A DNA stretch of 64,000 nucleotides from Sva-07 sp963717385 (GTDB lineage: Bacteria; Actinomycetota; Acidimicrobiia; Acidimicrobiales; Ilumatobacteraceae). Shown piece after piece: positions 1-9,731 of the stretch. The translations under genes and the position numbers were made by a program. Each line of letters starts with the position of its first letter. Within the stretch, counting starts at the first letter, position 1. Location: positions 1-64,000 of the forward strand of contig CAVQWE010000008.1 in the NCBI GenBank assembly GCA_963717385.1. Direction: 5' to 3'. A model generated the notes under the pieces. That model had not been told where the DNA came from. It ran no database searches and saw only the letters and a program-made list of their open reading frames with translations.

Positions 1-2412
1 GAGCCACGTTCAACAACCTCTTCACCGAGCTGAACGAGAACATCGACCTCGAGGTCCGAGCAGCTCAGGAGTTCGACACGGACGACGCACGCGACCCGAT
101 CGACGTTGCCCTCGTCGACGAGATCCGTGCTGTCGACGGGGTGGCAATTGCCGAGCCGATCCTGCAGCGATTCGCCCAACTCCTCGATTCCGAAGGCGAC
201 GTGATCACCCCTGCAGGCGGACCCACGCTCGGGGTGTCGTGGGAGGGCGACGACGGCATTGCCGGGATCACCATCAAGGACGGTCGCGCCCCACAGGGGC
301 CAGGCGAGCTCGCCATCGACAAGGCGACCGCCGACAGCGAGAACTTCGCAGTCGGCGACACCGTTGCGTACCTCACCGACGTCGGCCGCTTCGAGGGCAC
401 GATCTCCGCCACGGTCGGCCTCGGCAGTGGCGACAGCTTCGGCGGCGCCCAGGTGGTCGCGCTCGACCTCGATACGGCGCTCGTCAACTTCGGCGCCGAC
501 GGCAAGGTCGATGCCATCGACATCCAGGTCGACAACGGTGCTGACCCCGCTGTGGTCCAGCGCGGCATCGAAGCAATCCTGCCGCCGCAGACCGAGGTGG
601 TCACGGGCGAACAGGTCGCTCAGGAGACCGCCGACACCGTCAACCAGTTCGTCGACGTGTTCGGTACGGGCCTGCTGATCTTTGCGTTCATCACCGCATT
701 CGTGAGTGCGTTCATCATCAACAACGTCTTCCAGATCACGATTGGCCAACGGCTGCGTGAGCTGGCGCTGCTGCGAGCTGTCGGAGCGTCCGGTCGGCAG
801 GTGCGCCGCATGATCACCCTCGAGGCGTTGGGCCTCGGCGTGATCGCCACGGTGTTGGGCGTCGGCGGAGGCTTGTTGGTGGCACGCGGCCTCATTGCCG
901 CGTTCGATGCTGCGGGGGCAGGCTTCCCCGACACCCAGACCGTGTTGCAGGTCCGCACGGTCGTCATCGCTGCGCTCGTCGGTGTGGGCATCACGATGCT
1001 GTCGGTGATCGTGCCGTCTCGACGGGCGTCTCGTATCCCGCCAGTGGCGGCGATGCGACCCGAGCTCGGTTTCGCAGCGATGCGAACCCGACGACTCATC
1101 GGCGGTGTGATCGTCACGGTCGCCGGCCTGGTCCTGCTGCTCGTCGGCCTGTTTGTTCGGCCCGGTGGCACGGTGGGGCTCATCGCTGCTGCAGGCGGCG
1201 GCGCGTTGCTGCTGTTCCTCGGCGTGGCGAGCTTGTCGTCGACCGTCGCCACACCGGTCACGAGCGTGATCGGTTGGCCGATCGAGAAGCTCTTCAAAGT
1301 GCCCGGCGCGCTCGCTCGCCAGAACGTGGCGAGGGCGCCACGCCGAACCTCGTCGAGCGCTTCTGCGTTGATGATCGGTGTCGCCCTGGTGAGCAGCACT
1401 GCGGTGTTCGCGTCCTCGCTTCGCCGCGACGCTGGTGGGCACCTTGGAAGATGCGATCTCTGCCGATTTCGTCATCACCGATGCAAGCTTTCAGGGGCTG
1501 TCACCCGTGGTCAGTGAGACACTCGCCGATGTTCCTGAACTCGAGGCGGTCACCCCGATTCGCGGTGTGAGCGGTCAGGTCGACGGCAGCACGAAGAACT
1601 TCGGCGCCGTCGATCCGGTGGCGTTCGCCAAACTGGTCGACCCCGACCTCCGAGACGGAACGGTGTCCGAACTCGGGTTGAACGAGCTGTTGCTCCATGT
1701 CGATCCGGCATCCGACCTCGACGCCTCGGTCGGCTCCACCGTCGAGGTCACGTTCCAGAACGGTGTTCGTCAGACCCTGACCGTTGCCGGCATCTACGGC
1801 GACGCCACGTTCGGCAACTGGCTGATCAGCCTCGACACCTTGGCTGGCGTCACGGACGCTCCGGCTCGCGACTTCTTCGTCATCGCGAAACTCGCTGACG
1901 GCGTCGACCCGATCGCTGGCGAGGCAGCTGTTCGAGCGGCAATGGAACCGTTCCCGCAAGCTGACGTGCAGACCACGCCACAGTTCCTCTCTGCCCAGGA
2001 GGACCAGCTCAACCAACTCCTGCTCATCATCACGATGCTGCTGGCGTTCGCCATCTTGCTCGCCATCATGGGAATCTCGATCACCTTGGCGCTCGGCGTG
2101 TTCGAACGCACCCGCGAGATCGGGCTGCTCCGAGCGGTCGGCATGAACAAGCGCCAGACGCGGCGCTCCGTTCGTTGGGAAGCAGTGATCGTGTCGTTCT
2201 TCGGCGCCTTGATCGGCATCGTGGTCGGCACCTTCCTCGGCGTCGTGCTGTCACTGGCTGTCCCCGACGACGTGATCAGCAAGCTCGCCTTCAACCCGAC
2301 CATCATCGTGGCGATCCTGGTCGGTGCCGTGATCGCCGGGCTGGTCGCAGCGCTCTACCCGTCGTACAAGGCGTCGAACATGAACGTCCTCGAAGCGATC
2401 GCCACCGAGTAG
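1..2412 (+). CDS. FtsX/MacB-type ABC transporter permease, 5'-truncated by window edge, one frameshift
   Basis: The frame is open from base 3, so the gene starts upstream of the window. The product is an integral membrane permease of the MacB/FtsX type. It has a first FtsX domain with the TITIGQRLRELALLRAVGAS-like loop, a central pair of membrane segments, an extracytoplasmic core of about 190 residues, and a second FtsX domain (FERTREIGLLRAVGMNKRQ) ending in a typical ASNMNVLEAIATE tail. Near base 1425 one extra C shifts the frame: CTTCGCCGCGACG where CTTCGCGCGACG would continue the protein into the second half, whose frame then runs to 2412. The partner ATPase is probably just upstream. Substrate unknown; family certain. 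Confidence 0.88.
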
Positions 2413-2419
2413 CGGTTTG

Positions 2420-2425
2420 TAGGTT
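2420..2425 (+). promoter_or_regulatory. Candidate -10 box of a leaderless transcript (PPOX gene)
   Basis: TAGGTT lies 6 nt before the ATG at 2432 and there is no Shine-Dalgarno sequence, which fits an actinobacterial leaderless start. Inference from spacing only. Confidence 0.45.
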
Positions 2426-2431
2426 GGTCCA

Positions 2432-2833
2432 ATGGCGCTCGATCCTGCGAACCTGCCCGACGAGGTGTTGACGTTTCTCACCGAGTACCACCTCGCCACG
2501 CTGACCACACTCCGAGACGATCTCTCGCCGCACGTGGTGGCGGTGGGTTTCAGCTACGACATCGAGGCTCGCGCTGCCCGAGTGATCACGTGGGCCGGGT
2601 CGCAGAAGGCGCTCAATGCCGCACGCATGGAAGCCCGCGGCCAACGGGCAGCGGTGTGTCAGGTCGACGGTGGCCGCTGGCTGAGCCTCGAGGGTCCGGT
2701 GCGCCTGGTCACCGATCCCGAGGGTGTGAGCGCCGGCGTCGATGGCTACGCCGGTCGGTACCGCCAGCCCAAGGAACGCGACGACCGAGTGGTCATCGAA
2801 ATCGCTGTCGAGCGCATCCTCGGGCGCGGGTGA
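2432..2833 (+). CDS. PPOX-class, probably F420- or FMN-dependent, oxidoreductase
   Basis: A 133-residue protein of the pyridoxamine 5'-phosphate oxidase-like split-barrel fold. Family landmarks are the early FLTEYHLATLTTLRDDLSPHVVAV strand pair, the ITWAGSQKALNA segment, and the QVDGGRWLSLEGPVRLVTD strand that is typical of the small actinobacterial F420-binding PPOX proteins. The C-terminal RYRQPKERDDRVVIEIAVERI is also usual. It would be a soluble cytosolic flavin or deazaflavin reductase. The start is ATG 2432, with a TANNNT box 6 nt upstream. The substrate cannot be told from sequence. It sits alone between the ABC permease and a convergent DNA glycosylase. Confidence 0.8.
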   Translation: MALDPANLPDEVLTFLTEYHLATLTTLRDDLSPHVVAVGFSYDIEARAARVITWAGSQKALNAARMEARGQRAAVCQVDGGRWLSLEGPVRLVTDPEGVSAGVDGYAGRYRQPKERDDRVVIEIAVERILGRG

Positions 2834-2866
2834 ATCGGCCAGGGTCTGGCCCCACCAGCGCCTCGG

Positions 2867-3754
2867 TCAGCTGACGTCGCGGTTCCAGGGCAGCTCGGCG
2901 ATCCAACGCTGCGCTGCTGGGTGGGGATCCATCGGTGTGTCGTCGTTCGACCGTTCGAGCTTCGGGTCGAGATGGGTCTGGCAGCCCGGGCACCAGTACA
3001 GGATGCGGTTGTGCTCGCCCATCCGACGGCACTCGATCGTGTCTGCGCACCGGGCGCACCGCTGCACGTTGCGGCCGTACACGGCGAGGCCACCCTTGAC
3101 CGACGGCTCGGTGATCCGCTTCGCGTGGTGGAGATTCGAGCGCAACATGCGAGCAGCGGTGTTGACGATGCGGATCGCGTCGCGTTCGCTCAGCGACCCG
3201 ACCGGGGCGAACGGGCTCAACTCGGTGGCCCACAGCACCTCGCACCGATACACGTTGCCCACGCCGCACATCACCCGCTGGTCGAGCAACACCTCGGCGA
3301 TCCGGGCGCTCGGGTTCGGGTAGGTCAGCAGCAAGTTGACCACGGCACCGAGGTCGGTGTCGGGCTTGCACAGGTCTGGGCCGAGGCGACCCATCCCCGG
3401 ATGGCGGCGCTTGTCAGCTTTGCGATAGGTCTCGACGTGCGGGGCATTGAAGCAGACCGCCACCCACTCGTCGACCTCGATCGCCGCACGCATCTGCGCG
3501 TAGGGCCGACGCCAGTTGTCGCCCCGTCGATAGAGGTGCCACGACCCAGACATGCGCATGTGGGTGTCGAGTACCAGACCGTCATCCCATGCAATCTCGA
3601 GATGCTTGCCGTGGCTCTCGACGGACTCGATGACCCGGCCGGCTTGGGGCCCGGGCCCGATGAGTCGGGGCGCATCGAATCGGAGCATCGTCCGGCCGGC
3701 AAGCGCAGTTCTCAGGGCGCTCGCGGATCGATGGATCGTGTCGCCTTCGGGCAT
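2867..3754 (-). CDS. nei: Fpg/Nei family DNA glycosylase (endonuclease VIII-like)
   Basis: A base-excision repair glycosylase/AP lyase of 295 residues. The protein starts MPEGDTIHR, giving the catalytic Pro2 and Glu3 after Met removal. The H2TH segment includes DQRVMCGVGNVYRCEVLW, and the C-terminal zinc finger reads CARCADTIECRR...WCPGCQTH. Starting at ATG 3754 is required to place the proline second, so the longer frame upstream is not used. The sequence resembles actinobacterial Nei more than MutM because it begins MPEGDT rather than MPELPE. It is convergent with the PPOX gene and divergent from azlC. Confidence 0.92.
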   Translation of the reverse strand: MPEGDTIHRSASALRTALAGRTMLRFDAPRLIGPGPQAGRVIESVESHGKHLEIAWDDGLVLDTHMRMSGSWHLYRRGDNWRRPYAQMRAAIEVDEWVAVCFNAPHVETYRKADKRRHPGMGRLGPDLCKPDTDLGAVVNLLLTYPNPSARIAEVLLDQRVMCGVGNVYRCEVLWATELSPFAPVGSLSERDAIRIVNTAARMLRSNLHHAKRITEPSVKGGLAVYGRNVQRCARCADTIECRRMGEHNRILYWCPGCQTHLDPKLERSNDDTPMDPHPAAQRWIAELPWNRDVS

Positions 3755-3763
3755 CGAGCGACC

Positions 3764-3769
3764 ATGGTA
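3764..3769 (-). promoter_or_regulatory. Candidate -10 box for nei
   Basis: On the minus strand TACCAT lies 9 nt before the ATG at 3754, giving a leaderless or nearly leaderless transcript. Confidence 0.35.
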
Positions 3770-3813
3770 TGCCAGACACCAGGGTCTCTGCCGGGATGCC
3801 CATGCACGACCCG

Positions 3814-3819
3814 TAGTCT
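3814..3819 (+). promoter_or_regulatory. Candidate -10 box for azlCD
   Basis: TAGTCT lies 9 nt before the ATG at 3829, with no ribosome binding site in between. Confidence 0.4.
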
Positions 3820-3828
3820 CGACCACCG

Positions 3829-4551
3829 ATGCCGACCGACCGCGCCGACCAACTCTCCAACGATGGCATCACGGTCGATGCCCTGCGAGCGGCAGTCCCC
3901 TTGTTCATCCCGGCGATTCCGTTCGGGCTGGTGCTCGGAGTTGCGATCACCGACTCTGCGATGCCGACTGCGGTGGCATGGTCGACCAACCTCGCGGTGT
4001 TCGCCGGCGCTGCACAACTCGCGACCGTCAGCTTGGCGGCCACCGCAACCTGGTTGACCCTGGTGGCAACTGCCGCGGTGATCAACCTGCGCCATGTGAT
4101 GTACAGCGCAGCGCTGTCGCCGCGTTTCAACGATCAGCCGCGGTGGTTCCGCTGGGTCGGGCCCTTCTTCCTGATCGACCAGCTCTTCGCGCTCGTCAGC
4201 TCCCGAACCGACATGGCGAGCCCGCAGTGGCGTCGGTTCTATCTCAGCGCAGGCATCTTCTACTTCGTGTCATGGACGACGGTCGTCACACTCGGCTTGG
4301 TGGTGGGGTCGTCGATCCCAACCGAGTGGCGCCTCGATGTGGCGCCGGCGATCATGTTCGCAGGGTTGGTGGTGTTGGGGCTCACGAACCGGCCCGGCAT
4401 CGTGGCCGCAGCCGTTGGCGCGGTCGTCTGTCTGCTGTCGCTCGACGTGCCGAACAACGGCGGGATTCTCGTCGGAGCGATCAGCGGTGTGGTCGCCGGG
4501 TATCTCGCCGATGTGGTCCAGGAGCGACGCATGGCAGCCGGCGCTCCATGA
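3829..4551 (+). CDS. azlC: AzlC family branched-chain amino acid exporter, large subunit
   Basis: A 240-residue inner-membrane protein of the AzlC family. These proteins form a two-component exporter with AzlD and are linked to branched-chain amino acid or related amino acid efflux. Hallmarks are AAVPLFIPAIPFGLVLGVAI near the N-terminus, FAGAAQLATVSL, and INLRHVMYSAALSP, which is the family signature. Several hydrophobic segments follow. Its stop codon overlaps the start of the next gene as ATGA, so the two are probably translationally coupled. Actual substrate unknown. Confidence 0.9.
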   Translation: MPTDRADQLSNDGITVDALRAAVPLFIPAIPFGLVLGVAITDSAMPTAVAWSTNLAVFAGAAQLATVSLAATATWLTLVATAAVINLRHVMYSAALSPRFNDQPRWFRWVGPFFLIDQLFALVSSRTDMASPQWRRFYLSAGIFYFVSWTTVVTLGLVVGSSIPTEWRLDVAPAIMFAGLVVLGLTNRPGIVAAAVGAVVCLLSLDVPNNGGILVGAISGVVAGYLADVVQERRMAAGAP

Positions 4552-4865
4552 GCACGTTCGCTGCGATCTCCGCCGTGGTGTCGGTCGGCCTGATCACGTA
4601 CGCGTCGCGCGCCGGGCTGATCGTGTTCCTCGCCGACCGACCACTGCCTGCCAACATCACACGCGCACTTCGCTACGTCGGGCCAGCGGTGCTGTCGGCA
4701 TTGACGGTGAACCTCATCGCCGGCGGCAAGGGCGTCGACGGCGTGGAGTTCGTCGAGGTTGCCGCACTCGGGGTGGCCGTCGTCGTGGCCGCGACCGTGC
4801 GGAACCTGATCGCCGCGCTGGTGGCGGGCATGGTGACGCTCTGGTTGCTGCTGTGGTGGCTCTGA
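4548..4865 (+). CDS. azlD: AzlD family small exporter subunit
   Basis: A 105-residue hydrophobic protein, the usual size of AzlD, with the signature ITYASRAGLIVFLAD and LRYVGPAVLSALT. It has about three to four membrane segments ending TLWLLLWWL. The start is ATG 4548, overlapping the azlC stop by 4 nt. AzlD is needed with AzlC for transport. It is convergent with the DUF4916 gene. Confidence 0.88.
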   Translation: MSTFAAISAVVSVGLITYASRAGLIVFLADRPLPANITRALRYVGPAVLSALTVNLIAGGKGVDGVEFVEVAALGVAVVVAATVRNLIAALVAGMVTLWLLLWWL

Positions 4866-4872
4866 CGCGCGG

Positions 4873-5424
4873 TCAGGGAAGCTTGCCGACGTGGGCGAGC
4901 GCCAAGCGGATCAGCCGGTCGTGACCGCTGGTCATCTGCATGATCACCTCGCTGCTCACGGCCTCTTGCGGAGTGAACCAGGCAAGGTCGAGCGCCTCCT
5001 GTGTCGGCTCGCAGTCGCCCTCGACGGGCACCACATAGGCCAGGCTCACCGCATGATGTCGCGGATCGTAGAAGCCTGACCGTTCCGGGCTCGGGAAGTA
5101 CTCGACCACGGTGAACGGGGTCGGATTGGCCGGAACCCGCGGCAGGGCCATCGGTCCGAGGTCTTTCTCGCAGTGCCGCATCAATGCCTCGCGAACCCGC
5201 TCGCCGAACAACACCCGGCCGGTCACCACCATGCGACTGATCGACCCGTCAGATGCCACTCGCAGCAGCATGCCGACCTCGGTGACGTTGCCGAGCGAAT
5301 CGACCCGAACCGGAACGGCATCGACGTACACGATCGGCACGTGTGCTCGCACCAGTTCGAGGTCGTCGTGCGACAACCAGCCTGTCGAGGTCTGTGTGGT
5401 GGCGCCTTCGTCGATGTCGGTCAC
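4873..5424 (-). CDS. DUF4916 NUDIX-like hydrolase
   Basis: A protein of about 183 residues belonging to the actinobacterial DUF4916 group, which has a NUDIX-type fold. Recognisable parts are STGWLSHDDLELVRAHVPIVYVDAVPVRV near the N-terminus, GRVLFGERVREALMRHCEKDLGPMALPR, the YFPSPERSGFYDPRHHAVSLAYVVPV core and the end ALAHVGKLP. The reaction is not known for the group. The start is uncertain: GTG 5424 gives the expected N-terminus, whereas the same frame stays open far upstream across the oppositely oriented methyltransferase gene and is rejected there. Confidence 0.75.
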   Translation of the reverse strand: MTDIDEGATTQTSTGWLSHDDLELVRAHVPIVYVDAVPVRVDSLGNVTEVGMLLRVASDGSISRMVVTGRVLFGERVREALMRHCEKDLGPMALPRVPANPTPFTVVEYFPSPERSGFYDPRHHAVSLAYVVPVEGDCEPTQEALDLAWFTPQEAVSSEVIMQMTSGHDRLIRLALAHVGKLP

Positions 5425-5520
5425 GGCATCGATGATCCCACGCGAACCGATGCCATGTCCGCATTCGTGCACCGGCAGACGCTGTGACGTCGGTCCGGTC
5501 GTGCCGCAGTAGATGCCAGG

Positions 5521-6090
5521 ATGACCACGTGCGTGGACGACGGACAACGCTGGGACGAGCGATATCGAGCGACCTCGGAGGTCCATGCCCGGCAGCCAGA
5601 AGTGGTCGAGTTCTGGCCGGACGTCGCCTCGCTGCTCCCGAGCACCGGACGGGCCGTCGACGTGGCCAGCGGGCCGGGATCGGTCACGCTCTGGCTCGCC
5701 CGACGCGGCCTCGAGGTGATCGCACTCGACGTGTCGGCAGTAGCGATCGAGCTGCTCCGCAGCGCAGCAGTCGATCTCGACCTCGCCGATCGGGTCGATG
5801 CCCGCGTCGTCGACCTCGACGATGGGCTGCCGGTCGACGCCGCCGACTGCGACCTGATCATGTGCCAACGGTTCCACGACCCGACGCTCGCACCGATCAT
5901 GATCGACCGACTCAGAGTCGGCGGCTACGCAGCGGTCACCGTGCTGTCCACCGTGGGCGCTCAGCACACCGGAAGGTTCCACGCGCCACCAGGTGCGCTG
6001 CGCAATGAGTTCGGCGCGGAGACGCGCTGCGAGGTGCTCCGCGAGCACGAGGGCGATGGCATCGCCCACATCATCGTCCGACGGCGGTGA
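5521..6090 (+). CDS. Class I SAM-dependent methyltransferase
   Basis: A 189-residue cytosolic methyltransferase with a Rossmann fold. Motif I is VDVASGPGSVTLWLA at about residue 46, the acidic end of strand 2 is VIALDVS, and motif IV is DCDLIMCQRFHD. This is the short tellurite-resistance TehB/UbiE-like type. The substrate cannot be predicted. Start is ATG 5521. It is convergent with the alpha/beta hydrolase gene, 5 bp apart. Confidence 0.78.
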   Translation: MTTCVDDGQRWDERYRATSEVHARQPEVVEFWPDVASLLPSTGRAVDVASGPGSVTLWLARRGLEVIALDVSAVAIELLRSAAVDLDLADRVDARVVDLDDGLPVDAADCDLIMCQRFHDPTLAPIMIDRLRVGGYAAVTVLSTVGAQHTGRFHAPPGALRNEFGAETRCEVLREHEGDGIAHIIVRRR

Positions 6091-6095
6091 GTCGC

Positions 6096-6995
6096 TCAGG
6101 CACCTTCGAGCAGCACGTCGCGGAGCGCTTCGTGTTGGGTCGACGCCGGCTTGGTGTGTTCGACGAAGTCGACCAACAGATTGGCAAACGTGTCCGGTTG
6201 CTCGACGTGGGGGAAGTGGCCGACACCTTCGATGATCTCGAGCCGGCTCGTCGGGATCAGGTCATGCGCTGCGAGGGCGTGCTCGACCGGGATGATCCCG
6301 TCGTGGTCGCCCCACACGATCATCGTCGGGACGTGCGCCGCCAGATACAGCCGGTCGGTGGCGTTCACCGTCTGCCCGGCCGGCTCGATCACCCCACGCA
6401 TCGTGCGCACGAATGCTTTGCGGTTGGGGGCCCCGGCGAGCGAGCTGTAGGCGCGCCACATCTCGGCGAGCTTCGGCGAACGAATGTTCCGGCGTCCGAG
6501 CTGTCGCCCGACGTCGGTGGCACGGTCGACGATCGGTTTCGGGAAGGCGATGGGCATCACGTATTCCGCACCGGGAAGCGTCAGCAGCCGCAGCAACCAC
6601 GACACCTCACGCCCCAGACCACCGCTGCCGACCAACACCAGCCGGTCGACCAGATGCGGATGTTGATAGGCGAGTTGCATGGCAACACCACCACCGAACG
6701 AGTGACCGACGATGGTGACACTCTCGATCCCGAGAATCGACAAGAAGTCGCGCAACCCGCTGGCGAACGCTCCGAGCGAGTAGTCGCCCATCGGTTTGGC
6801 CGACTCGCCGTGACCCAAGAGGTCGACCGCGATCACATCGGCGTGAGGGGTGAGGAGCGGCATCACGTCGTCCCACGTCTTCGAACTGCCTGCGAGCCCA
6901 TGGATCAGCAGGATCTTCTGGCCGGTTCCACCGCGCCGGAACCCCACGGGATGACCGTGGATCGAAACGTGCTGGAGGGGGAGTCGAGAACTCAC
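6096..6995 (-). CDS. Alpha/beta hydrolase
   Basis: A 299-residue hydrolase. It shows the oxyanion-hole motif LLIHGLAGSSKTW, the nucleophile elbow VGHSFGGG with the catalytic serine, the acid in IVWGDHDGIIP and the base in VGHFPH, so the triad is complete. No signal peptide is visible. GTG 6995 (VSSRLPLQHVSIHG) was chosen because the region upstream in the same frame is basic, low-information sequence. Such enzymes cleave esters, lactones or C-C bonds; the substrate is unknown. Confidence 0.82.
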   Translation of the reverse strand: MSSRLPLQHVSIHGHPVGFRRGGTGQKILLIHGLAGSSKTWDDVMPLLTPHADVIAVDLLGHGESAKPMGDYSLGAFASGLRDFLSILGIESVTIVGHSFGGGVAMQLAYQHPHLVDRLVLVGSGGLGREVSWLLRLLTLPGAEYVMPIAFPKPIVDRATDVGRQLGRRNIRSPKLAEMWRAYSSLAGAPNRKAFVRTMRGVIEPAGQTVNATDRLYLAAHVPTMIVWGDHDGIIPVEHALAAHDLIPTSRLEIIEGVGHFPHVEQPDTFANLLVDFVEHTKPASTQHEALRDVLLEGA

Positions 6996-7053
6996 GCTGC
7001 CAGTATCCCCATCAACCGGGCGACGGCGCCAGGGCCGAACGGACCCAATCCGC

Positions 7054-9657
7054 TCAGTCGCGCACGACGTCTGACCGACGTGCGGTGCGCTCGGGGCCGG
7101 CATCAACCCAGCGAGAGAAGTCGAGCGGGTCGATCTTGCGGCTCGGATGCCCTGTCGTGGCGAGCCACGAGAGGAAGTGCGCTGGCGCGAACGGTCGGGA
7201 GATGCAGTAGCCCTGCGCGATGTCGCAGCCGAGCGCACGGAGCCGTTCGAGCACTTCGTTGTTCTCCACACCTTCAGCGACGACCACCAGGCCCAGGTTG
7301 TGACCGAGGTCGATCGTGGAACGCACGATCACCTCGTCTTGTTCGTCGATCAGGACGTTGGCCACGAAGCTCTGGTCGATCTTGAGTTCGCCGACGGGGA
7401 GGCGCCGCAGGTAGCTGAGCGACGAATAGCCGGTTCCGAAGTCGTCGATCGACAGCGAGACCCCCACTTCGTGGAGCTCGTTGATGGTCGCACGCGAACG
7501 TGGGGCGTCGATCAGCAACGATGATTCGGTGATCTCGAGCGTGAGCATCGTGGCGTCGACGTTGTTGACACTGAGGTGGTGCTGGACGCGGTCGGCGAGA
7601 CGACGGTCGAGCAGGTCGTGCGTGGAGAGGTTCACCGAGAGCCCCAAGTGATACCCGCGCTCGTGGATCCGCCGCAGGTTCGAAATGCCCTGGTGCAGCA
7701 TCAGGTCGGTCAGCTGCTTGATCAGGCCAGTGTCTTCGGCGACCCGGACGAATTGGGCTGGTGCCACGACGCCACGAACCGGATGGGTCCACCGAACGAG
7801 CGCTTCGGCGCCGACGATGGTTCCGGTGTTGAGGTCGAGTTTCGGCTGCAGGTGGAGGTGCAGGTCTTCGTTCTCGATCGCGGCGCGGAGATCTCCCAGC
7901 ATCGACAACCGTGCGGGCGTCCGACGATCGATCTCATCGCGGTACACCTCGACGCCGAGGCGTTGCGACTTGGCGTTGAACATGGCGATGTCGGCGAAAC
8001 GAAGCGGTGCGCCTTCCTCGAGATCGTCCTCGACCACGGCCAGGCCGGCGCTCGCCGTGACCACGATCTCGAGCCCATCGAGGGTGACCGGGCGCCCGAC
8101 GTCGCGAACACAGGCCCAAGCGAACTCGAGCATCTCTTCGCGGTTTCTCCGGTGGCCGACGATTGCGAACTCGTCGCTCGCAAGGCGGGCGAGCACATCG
8201 TCGGGGCCGAGGAGGCGACCGATCCGCTCGGCGACCTCGATCAGCAGTTGGTCGCCGGCTTGGTGACCGAGCGTGTCGTTGACCTCTTTGAACCGATCGA
8301 GGTCGAGCATCACGACGAAGAGCAGCCCATCGCCGTTGCTCCGTGCAGCAACGTCGACGATCGAACGCTCGAACGACGTGCGGTTCGGCAGCCCGGTGAG
8401 TGAGTCGTGGCGCGCCTCGCGCTCGATCCGCTGGTGAAGCAGACCGCGACGCATGCTGGCTGCCAATTGCTCGGTCAAGTTCTGCAATTGGACCAAGTCG
8501 TCGGCGTTGAAGCGTCGACCGGCCCCGGTCCGTCCGGCGATCACGACGATTCCGATCACACCCGACTCGTCGCGAATCGGCGCCACCATGACCTCGTTCA
8601 ACACACAACCGTCACGGCGCACTGCTTTGAGTTGGGCGCCGCTTGCCAACACGGCACTGTCGGCCGAGATCAGCGTGAGCCACGCCGGGTCGTCGATGGT
8701 GTCGGGGAGCACGACGTCCACGATCCCGTAGACCTGCGTGGCCGCAGTGGCCCGATGGTTGAACAGCACCAACGCAGCGCCTTCGGTGCGCAACAGCCTC
8801 GCGGCTTCGACGATGGCGGCCCGCCCGATCTCGTGGGGATCGAGCGACTGCCCAACTCGGCCGGTGAACCCGTGCAGTCCGTTGAGATCACGCAGCCGTT
8901 GATCGATGGCGCCATACGCCTTGATGATGTACCAGAGCAACCCGATCGGCACGCTGGCCACCAGCAGCAGCCATGGCGAGATCAATGCCAGACCCAGCAC
9001 CATGCCGGCGAGCGTGGCGTTGACGAGGAACAACCACCAGGCAATTCGCAGCTCAGAACCCACTCGCTGCCAGAGGCCGCCCTCGAAACGCGAGACAGCG
9101 ATCGACACCACCAACGACGACACCACACTACAAATGGCTGTTGCCACGATGGCCGCAACCACGAACATGGTGTTGCCCGGGCCGGTGAGATCCACGATGC
9201 CTCGGAACACGACGAACGCAAGTGCCATCTCGAATGCGAACATCCCGACGTTCAGGAATGCCTTGTACAGCGGGGGCCGTCGCACGATCAGGATCATCAC
9301 CATCCCTCCGACAATTCGGGCAAAGATGGCCGGCCCGAGGCCGAGATACACGAGACAGAAGGCGATGGGAATTTCCGAGAGGGAGAACGCGAGCGCCTCT
9401 CGCCGGAACGTGAACCGAAAGACGCTGTACTCGACGGCAGCAAAGCCAGCGAGGACCCCGACAAACACCCAGATGCCAGATGGCTCGACAGCCACACTGG
9501 GATCGGCGAGCGAGTAGATCAGCAGCGCAGAGGCCGCGATCAACATCCCTGCGAGGATCTTGACATCCCGCTCGGGGCGAGTCGACCCAGCCGGAGCAGC
9601 GACGACGGACATCAAGTCGACGTCGTCGCTGACCGGCTTCAGGTCGTTGTCGTCCAC
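7054..9657 (-). CDS. Membrane-bound GGDEF-EAL protein, degenerate GGDEF, intact EAL (c-di-GMP phosphodiesterase)
   Basis: An 867-residue signalling protein. Residues 30-260 form about eight membrane segments (MASE-like sensor). A GAF-like region follows with NLTEQLAASMRRGLLHQR, and then a GGDEF domain from DSLTGLPNRTSFERS. Its signature is ASDEF at about 493-497, so cyclase activity is doubtful. The EAL domain has EAL at 618-620, SVNLS, LEITES, DDFGTGYSSLSYL, LKID and AEGVE, so the catalytic set for c-di-GMP hydrolysis looks intact. GTG 9657 is preferred over ATG 9714 because AGGAG sits 6 nt upstream of the GTG. It is preceded by a 290-nt structured leader with its own promoter and a small ORF. 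Confidence 0.9.
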   Translation of the reverse strand: MDDNDLKPVSDDVDLMSVVAAPAGSTRPERDVKILAGMLIAASALLIYSLADPSVAVEPSGIWVFVGVLAGFAAVEYSVFRFTFRREALAFSLSEIPIAFCLVYLGLGPAIFARIVGGMVMILIVRRPPLYKAFLNVGMFAFEMALAFVVFRGIVDLTGPGNTMFVVAAIVATAICSVVSSLVVSIAVSRFEGGLWQRVGSELRIAWWLFLVNATLAGMVLGLALISPWLLLVASVPIGLLWYIIKAYGAIDQRLRDLNGLHGFTGRVGQSLDPHEIGRAAIVEAARLLRTEGAALVLFNHRATAATQVYGIVDVVLPDTIDDPAWLTLISADSAVLASGAQLKAVRRDGCVLNEVMVAPIRDESGVIGIVVIAGRTGAGRRFNADDLVQLQNLTEQLAASMRRGLLHQRIEREARHDSLTGLPNRTSFERSIVDVAARSNGDGLLFVVMLDLDRFKEVNDTLGHQAGDQLLIEVAERIGRLLGPDDVLARLASDEFAIVGHRRNREEMLEFAWACVRDVGRPVTLDGLEIVVTASAGLAVVEDDLEEGAPLRFADIAMFNAKSQRLGVEVYRDEIDRRTPARLSMLGDLRAAIENEDLHLHLQPKLDLNTGTIVGAEALVRWTHPVRGVVAPAQFVRVAEDTGLIKQLTDLMLHQGISNLRRIHERGYHLGLSVNLSTHDLLDRRLADRVQHHLSVNNVDATMLTLEITESSLLIDAPRSRATINELHEVGVSLSIDDFGTGYSSLSYLRRLPVGELKIDQSFVANVLIDEQDEVIVRSTIDLGHNLGLVVVAEGVENNEVLERLRALGCDIAQGYCISRPFAPAHFLSWLATTGHPSRKIDPLDFSRWVDAGPERTARRSDVVRD

Positions 9658-9671
9658 GGTGCGCTCCTGAC

Positions 9672-9696
9672 GCGGGACGCCACGTTGGAGTCCCGC
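9672..9696 (-). promoter_or_regulatory. Leader hairpin 3, next to the GGDEF-EAL ribosome binding site
   Basis: GCGGGAC at 9672-9678 pairs with GTCCCGC at 9690-9696 (7 bp, loop 11 nt). On the transcript it ends 4 nt before the AGGAG that serves the GTG at 9657, so folding could affect translation. It is one of three hairpins of similar size in this leader. Confidence 0.45.
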
Positions 9697-9731
9697 CGGA
9701 TCTATCGACCGCATGAACGACGAACTTGAAC

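Noticed and set aside
4873..6069. Long minus-strand frame of about 398 codons covering the DUF4916 gene and beyond
   Set aside because: Only the last 183 codons match the family; the rest lies opposite the methyltransferase gene and is its shadow.
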